41,337 nt of DNA from positions 1 to 41,337 of IMG/VR virus record IMGVR_UViG_3300005356_000329. The stretch is one strand, 5' to 3'. The notes under the pieces are model-generated. The model was not told where the DNA came from. It saw only the letters and a list, made by a program, of their open reading frames with translations, and did not search any database. A program made the translations under genes and the position numbers. The DNA is from a virus. This document shows, in pieces, positions 1 through 6,721 of the stretch (positions are counted from its first letter, which is position 1; the number at the start of each line of letters is the position of its first letter).

Positions 1-57
1 GGCTGGAAGATCAAGGCCTGGACCTGGTCGGGCGTCAAGCCGCATCCGGTTGGCTAA
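1..57 (+). CDS. C-terminal end of an upstream host gene (partial)
   Basis: Frame 1 is open from the window edge to a TAA at 55-57. It encodes the last 18 residues, ending ...KAWTWSGVKPHPVG. Third codon positions are G or C in 16 of 18 codons, as in the surrounding coding sequence. Frame 3 is also open to a TAA at 114-116, 3 nt before moeA, but its third-position GC is much lower. I do not recognise the protein from so short a tail. It does not show the GKSG-type ending I would expect of MoaC. A perfect 14-bp palindrome (TCGCCGCGCGGCGA) lies between this stop and moeA. Confidence 0.4.
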   Translation, partial: GWKIKAWTWSGVKPHPVG

Positions 58-119
58 CCGGACTCGCCGCGCGGCGAACTGCTGGCGGTAAAGCAATGGG
101 CTGTGGCATGGCGTAAGCG

Positions 120-1310
120 ATGACCCCGCTGCTCCCCGTCGCCGATGCCCAGGCCCGCTTGTTCGCGATGGCACCCCGCGTTGCGAGCGAACGCGTGCCA
201 TTGGCCGCAGCGGCGGGACGCTGGGCCGCGACACCCGTCACCGCAATGCGCGCGCAGCCCGGCGCCGATCTGTCGTCCATGGACGGCTATGCGATCCGGT
301 TCGACGACTTGCCGGGTCCTTGGCGCGTGATCGGCGAGAGCGCGGCGGGACGCGCCTTTGGCGGCTCGGTTGGGCGCGGAGAGGCCGCGCGGATCTTCAC
401 CGGCGCCGCGATGCCCGCGGGTGCCGACAGCGTGCTCGTTCAGGAGGAGGCCGACCGCGCTGGCGATACGCTGTCCCTCGCGGGCGAGGGACCACCACGC
501 CGCGGCGCTAGCGTTCGGCACAAGGGGCTCGATTTCGACCGCGGCGCTGCGCTGATCGCGGCCGGCGCTCGCCTCACGCCTGCCGCCATCGCACTCGTCG
601 CCACCGGCGGATACGGCGAACTCGAGGTCAATCGTCGCTTGCGAGTCGCCGTCCTGGCCACCGGCGACGAGCTTATCGCGCCTGGCACCGCCGGCGGCGA
701 CCCGCTCGCGCTTCCCGAGGGCAATAGCGCGATGCTGACGGCCATGCTCGCCGACCTGCCTGTCGATGTGACCATGGCCGGGATCATCCCCGACCGGCTC
801 GACGCCCTGGTTGCCGCGTTCTCCGCCGCGAAAGCCGATATCGTCGTCACGACCGGCGGCGCCTCGGTCGGCGATCACGATCTGGTCCGTCCTGCGCTCG
901 AAGCGGCGGGTGGAACGGTGGATTTCTGGCGCATCGCGATCCGGCCCGGCAAGCCGATGCTCGCGGGCCAGATCGGCGACGCGATCGTGCTGGGCCTACC
1001 CGGGAATCCGGTATCGGCCTTCGTCACCGCCACTTTGTTCCTGCGCCCGCTGATCGCGGCGATGGCAGGCGCGACCGATCCGCTGCCGCGCCTGCTTCGC
1101 GCCGAACTTGCCGAGCCCCTTCCCCGCAACGACCATCGACAGGATTATCTGCGCGCAACGTTCATCAATGGCCGTGTCTCCGCCGCCGCGCTGCAGGACA
1201 GTTCGATGCTCGCGACACTCGCCCACGCGACGTGTCTGATCGTCCGACCGCCACACGCCCCGCCCGCCGCCGTTGGCGACACCGTGGACATCCTGCCGCT
1301 TGTTAGGTGA
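120..1310 (+). CDS. moeA: Molybdopterin molybdenumtransferase MoeA, C-terminus altered by prophage insertion
   Basis: This 396-aa protein inserts molybdate into adenylylated molybdopterin, the last step of molybdenum cofactor synthesis in the cytoplasm. Family marks are visible: SSMDGYAI near residues 57-64, the ATGDEL segment, the TTGGASVGDHD loop, and RPGKPMLAG followed by GLPGNPVSAF. Length is normal for MoeA (about 400 aa). The Mu-like prophage inserted after CCGCT (1296-1300) within the final codons. Joining the flanks gives CCG CTC GCT TGA, so the uninterrupted protein ended ILPLA. The present gene reads CCG CTT GTT AGG TGA and ends ILPLVR. The change is so small that activity is probably kept. 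moeA next to lexA is the usual sphingomonad order, to my knowledge. Confidence 0.95.
   Translation: MTPLLPVADAQARLFAMAPRVASERVPLAAAAGRWAATPVTAMRAQPGADLSSMDGYAIRFDDLPGPWRVIGESAAGRAFGGSVGRGEAARIFTGAAMPAGADSVLVQEEADRAGDTLSLAGEGPPRRGASVRHKGLDFDRGAALIAAGARLTPAAIALVATGGYGELEVNRRLRVAVLATGDELIAPGTAGGDPLALPEGNSAMLTAMLADLPVDVTMAGIIPDRLDALVAAFSAAKADIVVTTGGASVGDHDLVRPALEAAGGTVDFWRIAIRPGKPMLAGQIGDAIVLGLPGNPVSAFVTATLFLRPLIAAMAGATDPLPRLLRAELAEPLPRNDHRQDYLRATFINGRVSAAALQDSSMLATLAHATCLIVRPPHAPPAAVGDTVDILPLVR
1296..1300. repeat. Left copy of the 5-bp target-site duplication (CCGCT)
   Basis: CCGCT directly precedes the TG terminus of the prophage and is repeated at 41218-41222 after the CA terminus. A 5-bp duplication is the signature of Mu-type transposition. 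Removing the prophage and one copy restores an uninterrupted moeA 3' end. Confidence 0.9.
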
Positions 1311-1327
1311 CACGTGGTCTTAGACTG
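1301..1327 (+). repeat. Left terminal inverted repeat / probable transposase end site L1
   Basis: Aligned to the reverse complement of 41191-41217, 18 of 27 positions match, including TGT at the tip, GACA, and a TCTTAGA block. The core TGACACGTGGTCTTAG (1308-1323) starts 7 nt from the end. The right-end core is also 7 nt from its end. In Mu such subterminal sites bind MuA. A weaker TGACACG copy lies at 1469-1475. Confidence 0.85.
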
Positions 1328-1701
1328 ATGGCGGTGGGGCGGGATATCGCGGGCCACAACGGGATTTTGCGGGACGAACGGCTGTTTTCCGCCAAAAAAC
1401 TGGCCTCGCGGCGAGCGCGGCCTCGGCGGACGGGTTGTCAAGAGTCGACCCCGGTTTAGACAGCCCAATGACACGACTGGCGGGAGTGGTGGCCTTCTAG
1501 AGGGCCGATCGCTGTGGAGCCCCTAAACTGGCGCTGCAGGAGGGGAAACGGCCCTATCTACCCTCTAAAAATGAGCCCGCGGCCGGTGCTAAGCGGCGAA
1601 ATGCGCCGGGGAAGTGGGACGATTCCCGGTCCCACTTCCTGCGGAGGCGGCGCGAAGACGATAAACGACGGTATTCCGCCACTTCCTGCCGGACAGGACA
1701 G
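1328..1701. other. Left-end non-coding region
   Basis: I see no convincing gene in these 374 bases. A 63-codon open frame at 1514-1705 has irregular composition and no family signal. The stretch holds a weak second TGACACG motif (1469-1475), several G/C-rich inverted repeats, and two copies each of AAGTGGGAC (1612-1620, 1719-1727) and CACTTCCTGC (1633-1642, 1680-1689). By analogy with Mu attL it probably carries further transposase-binding sites and the 3' end of the leftward repressor-operon transcript. Confidence 0.5.
1610..1639. terminator. 11-bp hairpin downstream of the leftward operon
   Basis: GGAAGTGGGAC (1610-1620) and GTCCCACTTCC (1629-1639) form a perfect 11-bp stem with an 8-nt loop. 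It lies 63 nt past the stop of the last leftward gene (ending at 1702), a suitable place for a terminator or mRNA-stabilising stem. No T-run follows on either strand, so intrinsic termination is uncertain. Confidence 0.4.
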
Positions 1702-2094
1702 CTAATCGCCGCCGACGCAAGTGGGACCGTTTTCCGCGGCGCCGACCATACCCTCCAACCATGCGCGGCGATGGCTCCAGCGGCCGACTGAGGTGCCGAC
1801 GACCTGTCCGGTCGGGAACTCGATCACGAGGTCGCCGTCGGGCAAGCCATCGTCGAGCCCGCGCGCGGTAATCGGACGCACGCCGGCGGCACTGAATAGC
1901 CAGCCGATCACTGGCGATGCGAATATCGAGTGAGTATCCGGCTGATCACCTTCCCCAGGCTCAATAAGGAGGTCGAGCACGCTCGTCCCTGGGATGGCGG
2001 GAAAAATGTCGGGCACACCACGCTGCGGTTTGCCCTCACCGCGATACCAGAAGCCGTACATCGCGCTCCAGATCGATGGTCGCAGCCCAGGCAT
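1702..2094 (-). CDS. Hypothetical protein, last gene of the leftward accessory operon
   Basis: This 130-aa protein has no motif I recognise. I chose the ATG at 2094 because it overlaps the stop of the upstream YozE-like gene as TGATG, typical translational coupling; an in-frame ATG lies 15 nt further upstream (2109). The sequence is fairly hydrophobic and rich in Gly, Trp and Pro. It includes MYGFWYRGEGKPQRGVPDIF near the start and GRWSHRRAWLEGM near the end. There is no signal peptide and no long hydrophobic helix. Position between the repressor operon and attL suggests a gene expressed in the lysogen. Function unknown. Confidence 0.6.
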   Translation of the reverse strand: MPGLRPSIWSAMYGFWYRGEGKPQRGVPDIFPAIPGTSVLDLLIEPGEGDQPDTHSIFASPVIGWLFSAAGVRPITARGLDDGLPDGDLVIEFPTGQVVGTSVGRWSHRRAWLEGMVGAAENGPTCVGGD

Positions 2095-2330
2095 CAGTAA
2101 CAGGACCAATCAAGCTCGGCATCTTCGAGCGCTACGTGCATCTCGGGATCGGCCTGGACGCCGTTCAGCCGAGCCGAAACAGCTTGGAAGTCGCCTTCCT
2201 TGGGGAACCCAGGATCGGTGGCAGCGGCGCGCGCGAGTTCCCCGATGGCGTCGGTGCGCTTCTTTTGGTCGAGCAGCCAAGCGCCGAACGGAGGGCGCGG
2301 TTTGTGGTAGCGATCATGGGCGTCTGGCAT
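2094..2330 (-). CDS. YozE-like SAM-fold small protein
   Basis: This 78-aa protein resembles the YozE_SAM_like family, small proteins of unknown function common in phages and bacteria. The matching part is PFGAWLLDQKKRTDAIGELA, then a D...FP segment, and an acidic, Trp-containing C-terminus (EDAELDWSCY). The assignment rests on this F..WL..Q....D.IG.LA..A..D..FP pattern. It overlaps the next leftward gene by TGATG. The gap to the upstream membrane-protein gene is 77 nt. Its role in the prophage is unknown. Confidence 0.65.
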   Translation of the reverse strand: MPDAHDRYHKPRPPFGAWLLDQKKRTDAIGELARAAATDPGFPKEGDFQAVSARLNGVQADPEMHVALEDAELDWSCY

Positions 2331-2407
2331 CGATGTTCTCCTGTAAACGGCGACTCGCCGAAGAGAACAAATCTAGAACTAAATCCAACACGCCAATAGG
2401 AAAATTC

Positions 2408-3493
2408 CTAGGCCTCGGGAGGCGGGTCGTTGTCGTTGCCTGGAAGAGCAAGAACGGGCGCAGGGCTAGGAGCCGAGAAAACCAGCTGGGGCACGATAGA
2501 CGCGATTTGGTCCATCGCTTGCGCGCTTTCAGGGTCGGGCGCCTCCTCATAAGGAAGGAATTTGAGCTCGACCGTCATTCCCCGCTCTATCCGAGCCATC
2601 AGCGACTTCAAAGAATACGTGACTGCATTCACCAGTTCATTATCGCGGCCAGGCCCTGCGCCAGGATTGACGAGCTGGGTCGCGTGAGCGGCGATCGCCG
2701 CCTCGATCGTTGTAGCTATTTTCGCATCAAATTGGGCGATCATGTCATCCAAAGCGCCACTATTGTCCGCACTAAGCCTTGCGGTTTCGGCGCGAATCTT
2801 TTTGATTTCCTCGACTTTCTTCCACTGGTCGAGTGACCATGACACCGCTGTTGAGATCAGCGCGATGACCGGAGCCGTCGCGATGAGAAACACAATGGGG
2901 TTGCTGGAAGAAACTTCGCCGAGTCCGATTGGCGCATCGCCGCCCGTCGCTAGCTCGGCGAAAGGGCGCACGATCCGCTTGATCTCATTCAGTTCGGCGA
3001 TCCAGCCAGCAAATTCATTATCAAAGATGGTCCGTGGAATGCGGAAACCGATCTGCGCCTCCCCGGGGACGACCTCATCGCCTGCAATACCCAGTTTCGT
3101 CATCGCACTGACAAGCTGGTGAAGCTGCTCTAGGTAACTTGCCCGACGATCGCGCAAGTCACTCAGGATGTCGCGAGCGACCGTCGGCGTCATGGCGTTA
3201 TCCGTTATCGCCTGGGCGATCTGGATAGGCATACCAGGGCCGAAATAGGGGATGGCACCAAGGGCCTCCCCGTAAGCCGCGAAGGCTGGATCGCGCGCTA
3301 GCGTAAGTTGCCCGATCGCGTTCCGGAGCTCGATCTGGTGATTTGCGACTTGCGTTTGAAAGTCCGGGTTACCGGGGCTACCTGCCAGGTTTCCCAGTGC
3401 GTCGGTCAGTTGATTGAGGATACCCTGGATACCAAGGTTCTTCTCCTCCAAACGAAGTAACTCCGCGGCACGCCTCAGCCGACCTGTATCCAC
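2408..3493 (-). CDS. Predicted membrane-anchored protein with coiled-coil segments (unknown function)
   Basis: This 361-aa protein starts at GTG 3493 with a GGGGAG ribosome-binding site inside the end of the upstream lipoprotein gene. Residues 1-200 are mostly helical and soluble. One hydrophobic segment (NPIVFLIATAPVIALISTAVSW, split here as NPIVFLIATAPVIAL and ISTAVSW) lies near residues 201-222. A charged, coiled-coil-like stretch (KKVEEIKKIRAETARLSAD) follows, and the tail is rich in Pro, Ala and acidic residues. No catalytic motif is visible. Only 3 nt separate it from the lipoprotein gene, so the pair probably acts together at the envelope. Superinfection exclusion or defence is a guess from position, not homology. 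Confidence 0.75.
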   Translation of the reverse strand: MDTGRLRRAAELLRLEEKNLGIQGILNQLTDALGNLAGSPGNPDFQTQVANHQIELRNAIGQLTLARDPAFAAYGEALGAIPYFGPGMPIQIAQAITDNAMTPTVARDILSDLRDRRASYLEQLHQLVSAMTKLGIAGDEVVPGEAQIGFRIPRTIFDNEFAGWIAELNEIKRIVRPFAELATGGDAPIGLGEVSSSNPIVFLIATAPVIALISTAVSWSLDQWKKVEEIKKIRAETARLSADNSGALDDMIAQFDAKIATTIEAAIAAHATQLVNPGAGPGRDNELVNAVTYSLKSLMARIERGMTVELKFLPYEEAPDPESAQAMDQIASIVPQLVFSAPSPAPVLALPGNDNDPPPEA

Positions 3494-3496
3494 CCC

Positions 3497-3904
3497 TCAC
3501 TCCCCTAAGCTCATCTCGTCGCGGCATCGCACGTGACCGAGGCTCGCGCCCCTAAAATCGCCACCAGATTGGTCGAGTTTAGCCAGGTCGACGATGCGAA
3601 CATCGGTCGTAGCGCCAACCAACTGTTTCTCGCCAAGCAGCTGACAGACATACCGCGCTAGTCCGACGCGGCTCGTCCCGTCGCTGTCTACTCCGATTTG
3701 CCAAGTGACGCCCTCGCCCCCGTTGAACGTAAGATCGCGGATCTTCGGCTCGGCGAGCAGCTGCTTCTTCATGGCCGCGATCGCGGCCGGCTCAAAGTCA
3801 GTCGATGGCGCGGCTGCCGCCGCCTGCGCGTTGCTGGCGACGACCGTTGGCGCGTTTGAGCACGCGGTCAGCAAGATCGCCAAGGCAAGACATAGAAGGC
3901 GCAT
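3497..3904 (-). CDS. Predicted lipoprotein
   Basis: This 135-aa protein has a short N-terminal signal (MRLLCLALAILLTAC) with lipobox LTAC and Cys15 as the lipidation site, followed by a flexible Ala/Ser/Thr linker. The mature domain (about residues 38-135) contains TFNGGEGVTWQIGVDSDGTS and two Cys residues (YVCQLL and VRCRDE) that could form a disulfide. I recognise no family. It lies between the repressor and the membrane-protein gene, all leftward, so it should be made in the lysogen. An alternative role is a surface-modifying phage lipoprotein. Confidence 0.75.
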   Translation of the reverse strand: MRLLCLALAILLTACSNAPTVVASNAQAAAAAPSTDFEPAAIAAMKKQLLAEPKIRDLTFNGGEGVTWQIGVDSDGTSRVGLARYVCQLLGEKQLVGATTDVRIVDLAKLDQSGGDFRGASLGHVRCRDEMSLGE

Positions 3905-3913
3905 CGGCGCTCC

Positions 3914-4603
3914 CTAGAGCTTCGCCAACATCCGCGCATGGATGCGGGCAATGGGTTGAACCTCGCCGCCCTGTAGGTCGGCGGCGGTGATGAAAGCTTC
4001 ACCGAGCTGCTCGGCCGCGGCAAGGCGCTCCGGCGCGGGGCGGTTACTGTAGCGTGCGACGAACGGCCCCCCCTGCCCACGGAACAGGCAAACCCACCCC
4101 TCCTCCGGTCCCGCGCCTGAGCCGGCCACGATGTCCGAGCAGATGACCACGTCACCCTCAGCCAGGCCGATGGCGTCGTAATCGGAGGGAAGCTCCGTCA
4201 GCCAGAGGTCGGTCGCGCGCATAAGGCGGCGATTGAGCCAGTCGCGTCGAATCGGGATGGTCTCAATGCGATTGCCCTTGCTGCTGTCGGTGATCAATCG
4301 CAGGTCGTATTGGGGGATGTTGACCCACGCGGCATCGTCGGCGTCGACGACCGGATCGGCCATCGGTCCAATTCCTTCGACCAGCCAACGGGCACTCACC
4401 TTCAAAGCGTCAGCCAGTGAGAACAATCTTTCGGACCCGCAAAACCGTTCGCCGTGCCAATAGCCGGCCATCGACTGCTTCTTAATTCCCGCTAAACGCC
4501 CGATTTCCGCGCTTTCCAAGCCGAGCTCGGCCGCGCGCTCGCGAATGCGGCGCCCGAACGCATCCGGCGCTTGACGGTCCAATTCTCCATCCTTATGGTC
4601 CAT
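3914..4603 (-). CDS. Lysogeny repressor (HTH plus degenerate S24-like domain)
   Basis: This 229-aa protein, counted from ATG 4603, would hold the prophage silent by binding operators at the early promoter. Residues about 15-80 form a helix-turn-helix of the Cro/cI type (RIRERAAELG...GRLAGIKKQSMAGYWHGE...LADALKVSARWL). The C-terminal part resembles a LexA/cI S24 fold (LTELPSDYDAIGLAEGDVVI). A Ser lies where the nucleophile would be, but the usual V-K-R lysine site reads VARY, so self-cleavage looks unlikely. The start at 4603 lies inside the 4598-4613 operator. An in-frame ATG at 4636 would add 11 residues but would overlap the ner start region. Divergence from ner supports the assignment. Confidence 0.85.
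   Translation of the reverse strand: MDHKDGELDRQAPDAFGRRIRERAAELGLESAEIGRLAGIKKQSMAGYWHGERFCGSERLFSLADALKVSARWLVEGIGPMADPVVDADDAAWVNIPQYDLRLITDSSKGNRIETIPIRRDWLNRRLMRATDLWLTELPSDYDAIGLAEGDVVICSDIVAGSGAGPEEGWVCLFRGQGGPFVARYSNRPAPERLAAAEQLGEAFITAADLQGGEVQPIARIHARMLAKL
4571..4599 (+). promoter_or_regulatory. Probable early promoter (Pe) driving ner and the transposition genes
   Basis: TTGACG (4571-4576) and TATGGT (4594-4599) are separated by 17 bp, placing the start near 4606. The next gene, ner, has an AAGGAT Shine-Dalgarno 7 nt before ATG 4635. The dyad operator at 4598-4613 covers the end of the -10 element and the start site, as expected for a repressed promoter. Inferred from sequence only. 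Confidence 0.6.
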
Positions 4604-4613
4604 TTTATTGGAC
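4598..4613. promoter_or_regulatory. Operator 1: GTCCA-N6-TGGAC
   Basis: GTCCATTTTATTGGAC is a perfect 5-bp inverted repeat with a 6-nt AT-rich spacer. It overlaps the early promoter start site and the repressor start codon. A second copy with identical arms and spacer length lies at 4835-4850, and a half-site GTCCA at 4577-4581. Likely bound by the repressor or by Ner. Confidence 0.65.
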
Positions 4614-4634
4614 TCAACGGCTAAGGATTTGGCC

Positions 4635-4901
4635 ATGCTAGCTCAGGGCCTCCATCGGGAGGACATCAAGGCGGTGCTGCGCAAGCGGTACGGGTCGGTT
4701 CGCGCGTGGGCGCACAGCCGCAACCTGAAGCCCCAGGCGGTCGCCGACTTCATGCGCGGTCGCGCGAGCCAGCACGTCGCTGACGAGATCGAAGCTGAGC
4801 TTCAAGCGGTCGATCACAATGATGCTGCCCCCGAGTCCATTAAGTTGGACAATAGCGGCGCTTCATCGGACGCGCACCGTCTAATTGCGGGGGCGCGCTA
4901 G
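4635..4901 (+). CDS. ner: Ner-like HTH transcriptional regulator
   Basis: This 88-aa DNA-binding protein matches the Ner/Nlp family: LHREDIKAVLRKRYGSVRAW, then SRNLKPQAVADFMRGR as the recognition region. In Mu, Ner turns down the early and repressor promoters after infection. I chose ATG 4635 because AAGGAT sits 7 nt upstream and the start falls after the predicted early transcript start. A start at 4608 would lie within the operator. The C-terminal third (after about residue 60) is not conserved with Ner as I know it, and its DNA carries a second operator copy at 4835-4850. Confidence 0.85.
   Translation: MLAQGLHREDIKAVLRKRYGSVRAWAHSRNLKPQAVADFMRGRASQHVADEIEAELQAVDHNDAAPESIKLDNSGASSDAHRLIAGAR
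4835..4850. promoter_or_regulatory. Operator 2: GTCCA-N6-TGGAC
   Basis: GTCCATTAAGTTGGAC has the same arms and 6-nt spacer as operator 1, 237 bp downstream, inside the 3' part of ner and 54 nt before the ParB-like gene. The arms are identical, which suggests a second binding site for the same regulator. No convincing promoter is visible at it. Confidence 0.55.
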
Positions 4902-4903
4902 AC

Positions 4904-5854
4904 ATGGCGACCGCACCTGCAAACGACTTCGCCGATCCGATCGTCGCCGGCGAGATCATCATCGTCGATCCCCGGCGGGTTCGACAGGGCGAACGCCTGC
5001 GCGCCGTCGATCCGGTTTGGGCGGAGGCGCTCGGCGCCGCCATCGAACGCGATGGGCAGATAACGCCGATCGACGTCTGCCCGATCTACGACGATCCTGA
5101 CTACGATTGGGAACTCGCCGGTCCTGGCGGACACCGCCTACAGGGCGCGCTCATCCGCGAGCACAACGGGATCGAAGCGAGGATCGTTTCCAGCGACCGC
5201 GACGTCCAGCGGCGCCGAGAAGCTGCGGAGAATCTATTCCGCCGCGCCAACGATCCGATGGAGCGTGCAGCGGCGATCGCCGAGCTGGTTCGCATCTCGA
5301 AACAGCGCGCCGGCGTCGACCCGCAGAAAGACGGCCGCGCGGTGTCCGCAGCGGTGCGTTGGCAGAAAGCGGTCAAGACCGAGGCAAATGATGCAAACGT
5401 CACGATGACGGTTGCATATGGCTTCACCGCCGACGTCGCAGCTGAGCTGGGGCTGTCAGCGAGTACGATCGAGCGCGATCTTCTGCTCTATCGCCGCCTC
5501 GCGCCGTCGCTCCTCGCGCGGCTTCGGGACGCGAAACACCCGATCGCGAAGAATGCGGGCCAGCTCCGCGCGCTGGCCAAGCTTGAGGACGACGCCCAGC
5601 TAAAGGCGGTCGAGAACCTCACCCGGCACGCGAACAAACTCTCCAGTTTCTATGGCGCCAAAGCGATCGCGACCGTCACAGAAGCGCTTGCGATCGGGCA
5701 AGCCGGAACGAAGGCCGCCGACCCCGAGGCAAAGCGCCTCTCCACCTTCCTAGGCACGTTTCAGCGCATGGGCCTCGCCGAGAAGAAGGGCGCCCTCGCC
5801 CATCTGGCGGGAATGCTGCCGGCTGGCTTCACCTTGGTCGAGGCGAGCAAGTGA
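4904..5854 (+). CDS. ParB/Srx-fold nuclease-like protein
   Basis: This 316-aa protein begins with a ParB-like N-terminal region. IIIVDPRRVRQGERLRAVD is followed by ...ALGAAIERDGQITPIDV and WELAGPGGHRLQGAL, the usual (I/V)...R...L..SI...G...PI.V and G.HR..A pattern. The middle carries an HTH (ADVAAELGLSASTIERDLLL, about 176-196), and a helical C-terminus follows. Similar ParB-domain proteins occur early in many Mu-like phages of alphaproteobacteria. The DNA target and any nuclease activity are unknown. ATG 4904 lies directly after the ner stop. It heads the chain of overlapping early genes. Confidence 0.8.
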   Translation: MATAPANDFADPIVAGEIIIVDPRRVRQGERLRAVDPVWAEALGAAIERDGQITPIDVCPIYDDPDYDWELAGPGGHRLQGALIREHNGIEARIVSSDRDVQRRREAAENLFRRANDPMERAAAIAELVRISKQRAGVDPQKDGRAVSAAVRWQKAVKTEANDANVTMTVAYGFTADVAAELGLSASTIERDLLLYRRLAPSLLARLRDAKHPIAKNAGQLRALAKLEDDAQLKAVENLTRHANKLSSFYGAKAIATVTEALAIGQAGTKAADPEAKRLSTFLGTFQRMGLAEKKGALAHLAGMLPAGFTLVEASK

Positions 5855-5970
5855 TGTTCGCCCGCCTCCTTGGGGTTCGTGGACCTCTTACCCTCCGCAA
5901 CTGGATCGAAGTCGCCGTGCTGATCGGCATGACGGCGATCGCGATCCTCATCCTGGGGCTGCGCCGATGA
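5854..5970 (+). CDS. Small single-pass membrane protein
   Basis: This 38-aa protein starts with an ATG that shares its A with the TGA of the ParB-like gene and ends overlapping the next ATG (GATGA). Residues about 18-35 (EVAVLIGMTAIAILILGL) form one hydrophobic helix, followed by Arg-Arg. The overlaps at both ends suggest it is translated. Function unknown. Confidence 0.6.
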   Translation: MFARLLGVRGPLTLRNWIEVAVLIGMTAIAILILGLRR

Positions 5971-6476
5971 CGACACCCATCCAGCAGAAAATCTTCGACT
6001 ACGTGCGCGATTGCACCGCCGACGCCGGATATTGCCCGACGCTCAAGCAAATCGGCGATCAGTTCGGGGTCACTCCGCAGGCCGTGAGCCGGCACGTCGA
6101 CAAGCTGGTCACCCGCGGCCTGTTGGAGCGTGAATCCGCGCTCGGCCTGCGCAAGCTGCGGGTTGCGAACGTGCCCGACGTCCGCAAGGTCGGCAGCGAG
6201 GCGATCCTCGCCGAACTCGCCCGGCGCGGCATGACGTTCGGTGCGCTCGACAGCGGCACCCACAAGTCCTTCTCTCGCCCGGCAGCCAGTTGCGCCGCGG
6301 ATAGTTGCGGGTGCGAGGTCGAGCCGGGCCGGTTGTTCTGCCTGACGCATTGGCGCGCGCTCCCGTTCGATCTCCGCGGGGAAATCCTTGCCGCGCACCG
6401 GCGCCGCGATCTCGAAGCCTATCAGGCGGCGGTTAGCCGGGCCCGTGACATCGTCGATGGCGCGAGGGCGGCATGA
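5967..6476 (+). CDS. LexA-type winged-helix DNA-binding protein
   Basis: This 169-aa protein has an N-terminal region like the LexA DNA-binding domain: QQKIFDYVRDCTADAGYCPT, then LKQIGDQFGVTPQAVSRHVDKLVTRGLLE (residues about 25-52). There is no S24 peptidase part. Residues about 105-130 contain four Cys and a His (CAADSCGCEV...FCLTHW), a possible metal-binding knuckle. The C-terminal 40 residues are helical and Arg/Ala-rich. It probably regulates phage or host promoters. Its ATG overlaps the previous stop and its stop overlaps the next ATG. Confidence 0.75.
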   Translation: MTTPIQQKIFDYVRDCTADAGYCPTLKQIGDQFGVTPQAVSRHVDKLVTRGLLERESALGLRKLRVANVPDVRKVGSEAILAELARRGMTFGALDSGTHKSFSRPAASCAADSCGCEVEPGRLFCLTHWRALPFDLRGEILAAHRRRDLEAYQAAVSRARDIVDGARAA

Positions 6477-6721
6477 GCAAGCGCCCCAACGACGAAGCGC
6501 ACGGCATGAGCCAGCGCGAGCAGGCGATCATGGACCTCGCCGAGGCGGGCATGACGACAGCCGCGATTGCCGAGGAGCTCGGCATCAAGGCCGGCTACGT
6601 CCGCAAGGTCTACTCGATGTATTCGAGCGACGGCGACCACACCGCGTTCTGCATCATGGCGCGGCAAGGCTGCGCGGCGATGACAGCCGCGATCGCCGCG
6701 ACCGGCCGGAGCTACGCATGA
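6473..6721 (+). CDS. Small HTH protein
   Basis: This 82-aa protein carries a helix-turn-helix of sigma-70 region 4/resolvase style (MSQREQAIMDLAEAGMTT, then AAIAEELGIKAGYVRKVYSMY; about residues 12-48). A hydrophobic tail contains two Cys. Start and stop overlap the neighbouring genes as ATGA. It is probably a minor DNA-binding protein of the early region; target unknown. Confidence 0.7.
   Translation: MSKRPNDEAHGMSQREQAIMDLAEAGMTTAAIAEELGIKAGYVRKVYSMYSSDGDHTAFCIMARQGCAAMTAAIAATGRSYA

Noticed and set aside
54-878. A 274-codon minus-strand frame opposite moeA
   Set aside because: moeA is certain on the plus strand. The antisense frame has shadow-like Arg/Gly composition and no family signal.
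1514-1705. A 63-codon plus-strand frame in the left-end region
   Set aside because: Irregular composition, no ribosome site and no similarity. It overlaps hairpin-forming repeats and faces the leftward operon.
1994-2836. A 280-codon plus-strand frame
   Set aside because: It runs antisense to the unknown, YozE-like and membrane-protein genes, whose starts, overlaps and composition are convincing.
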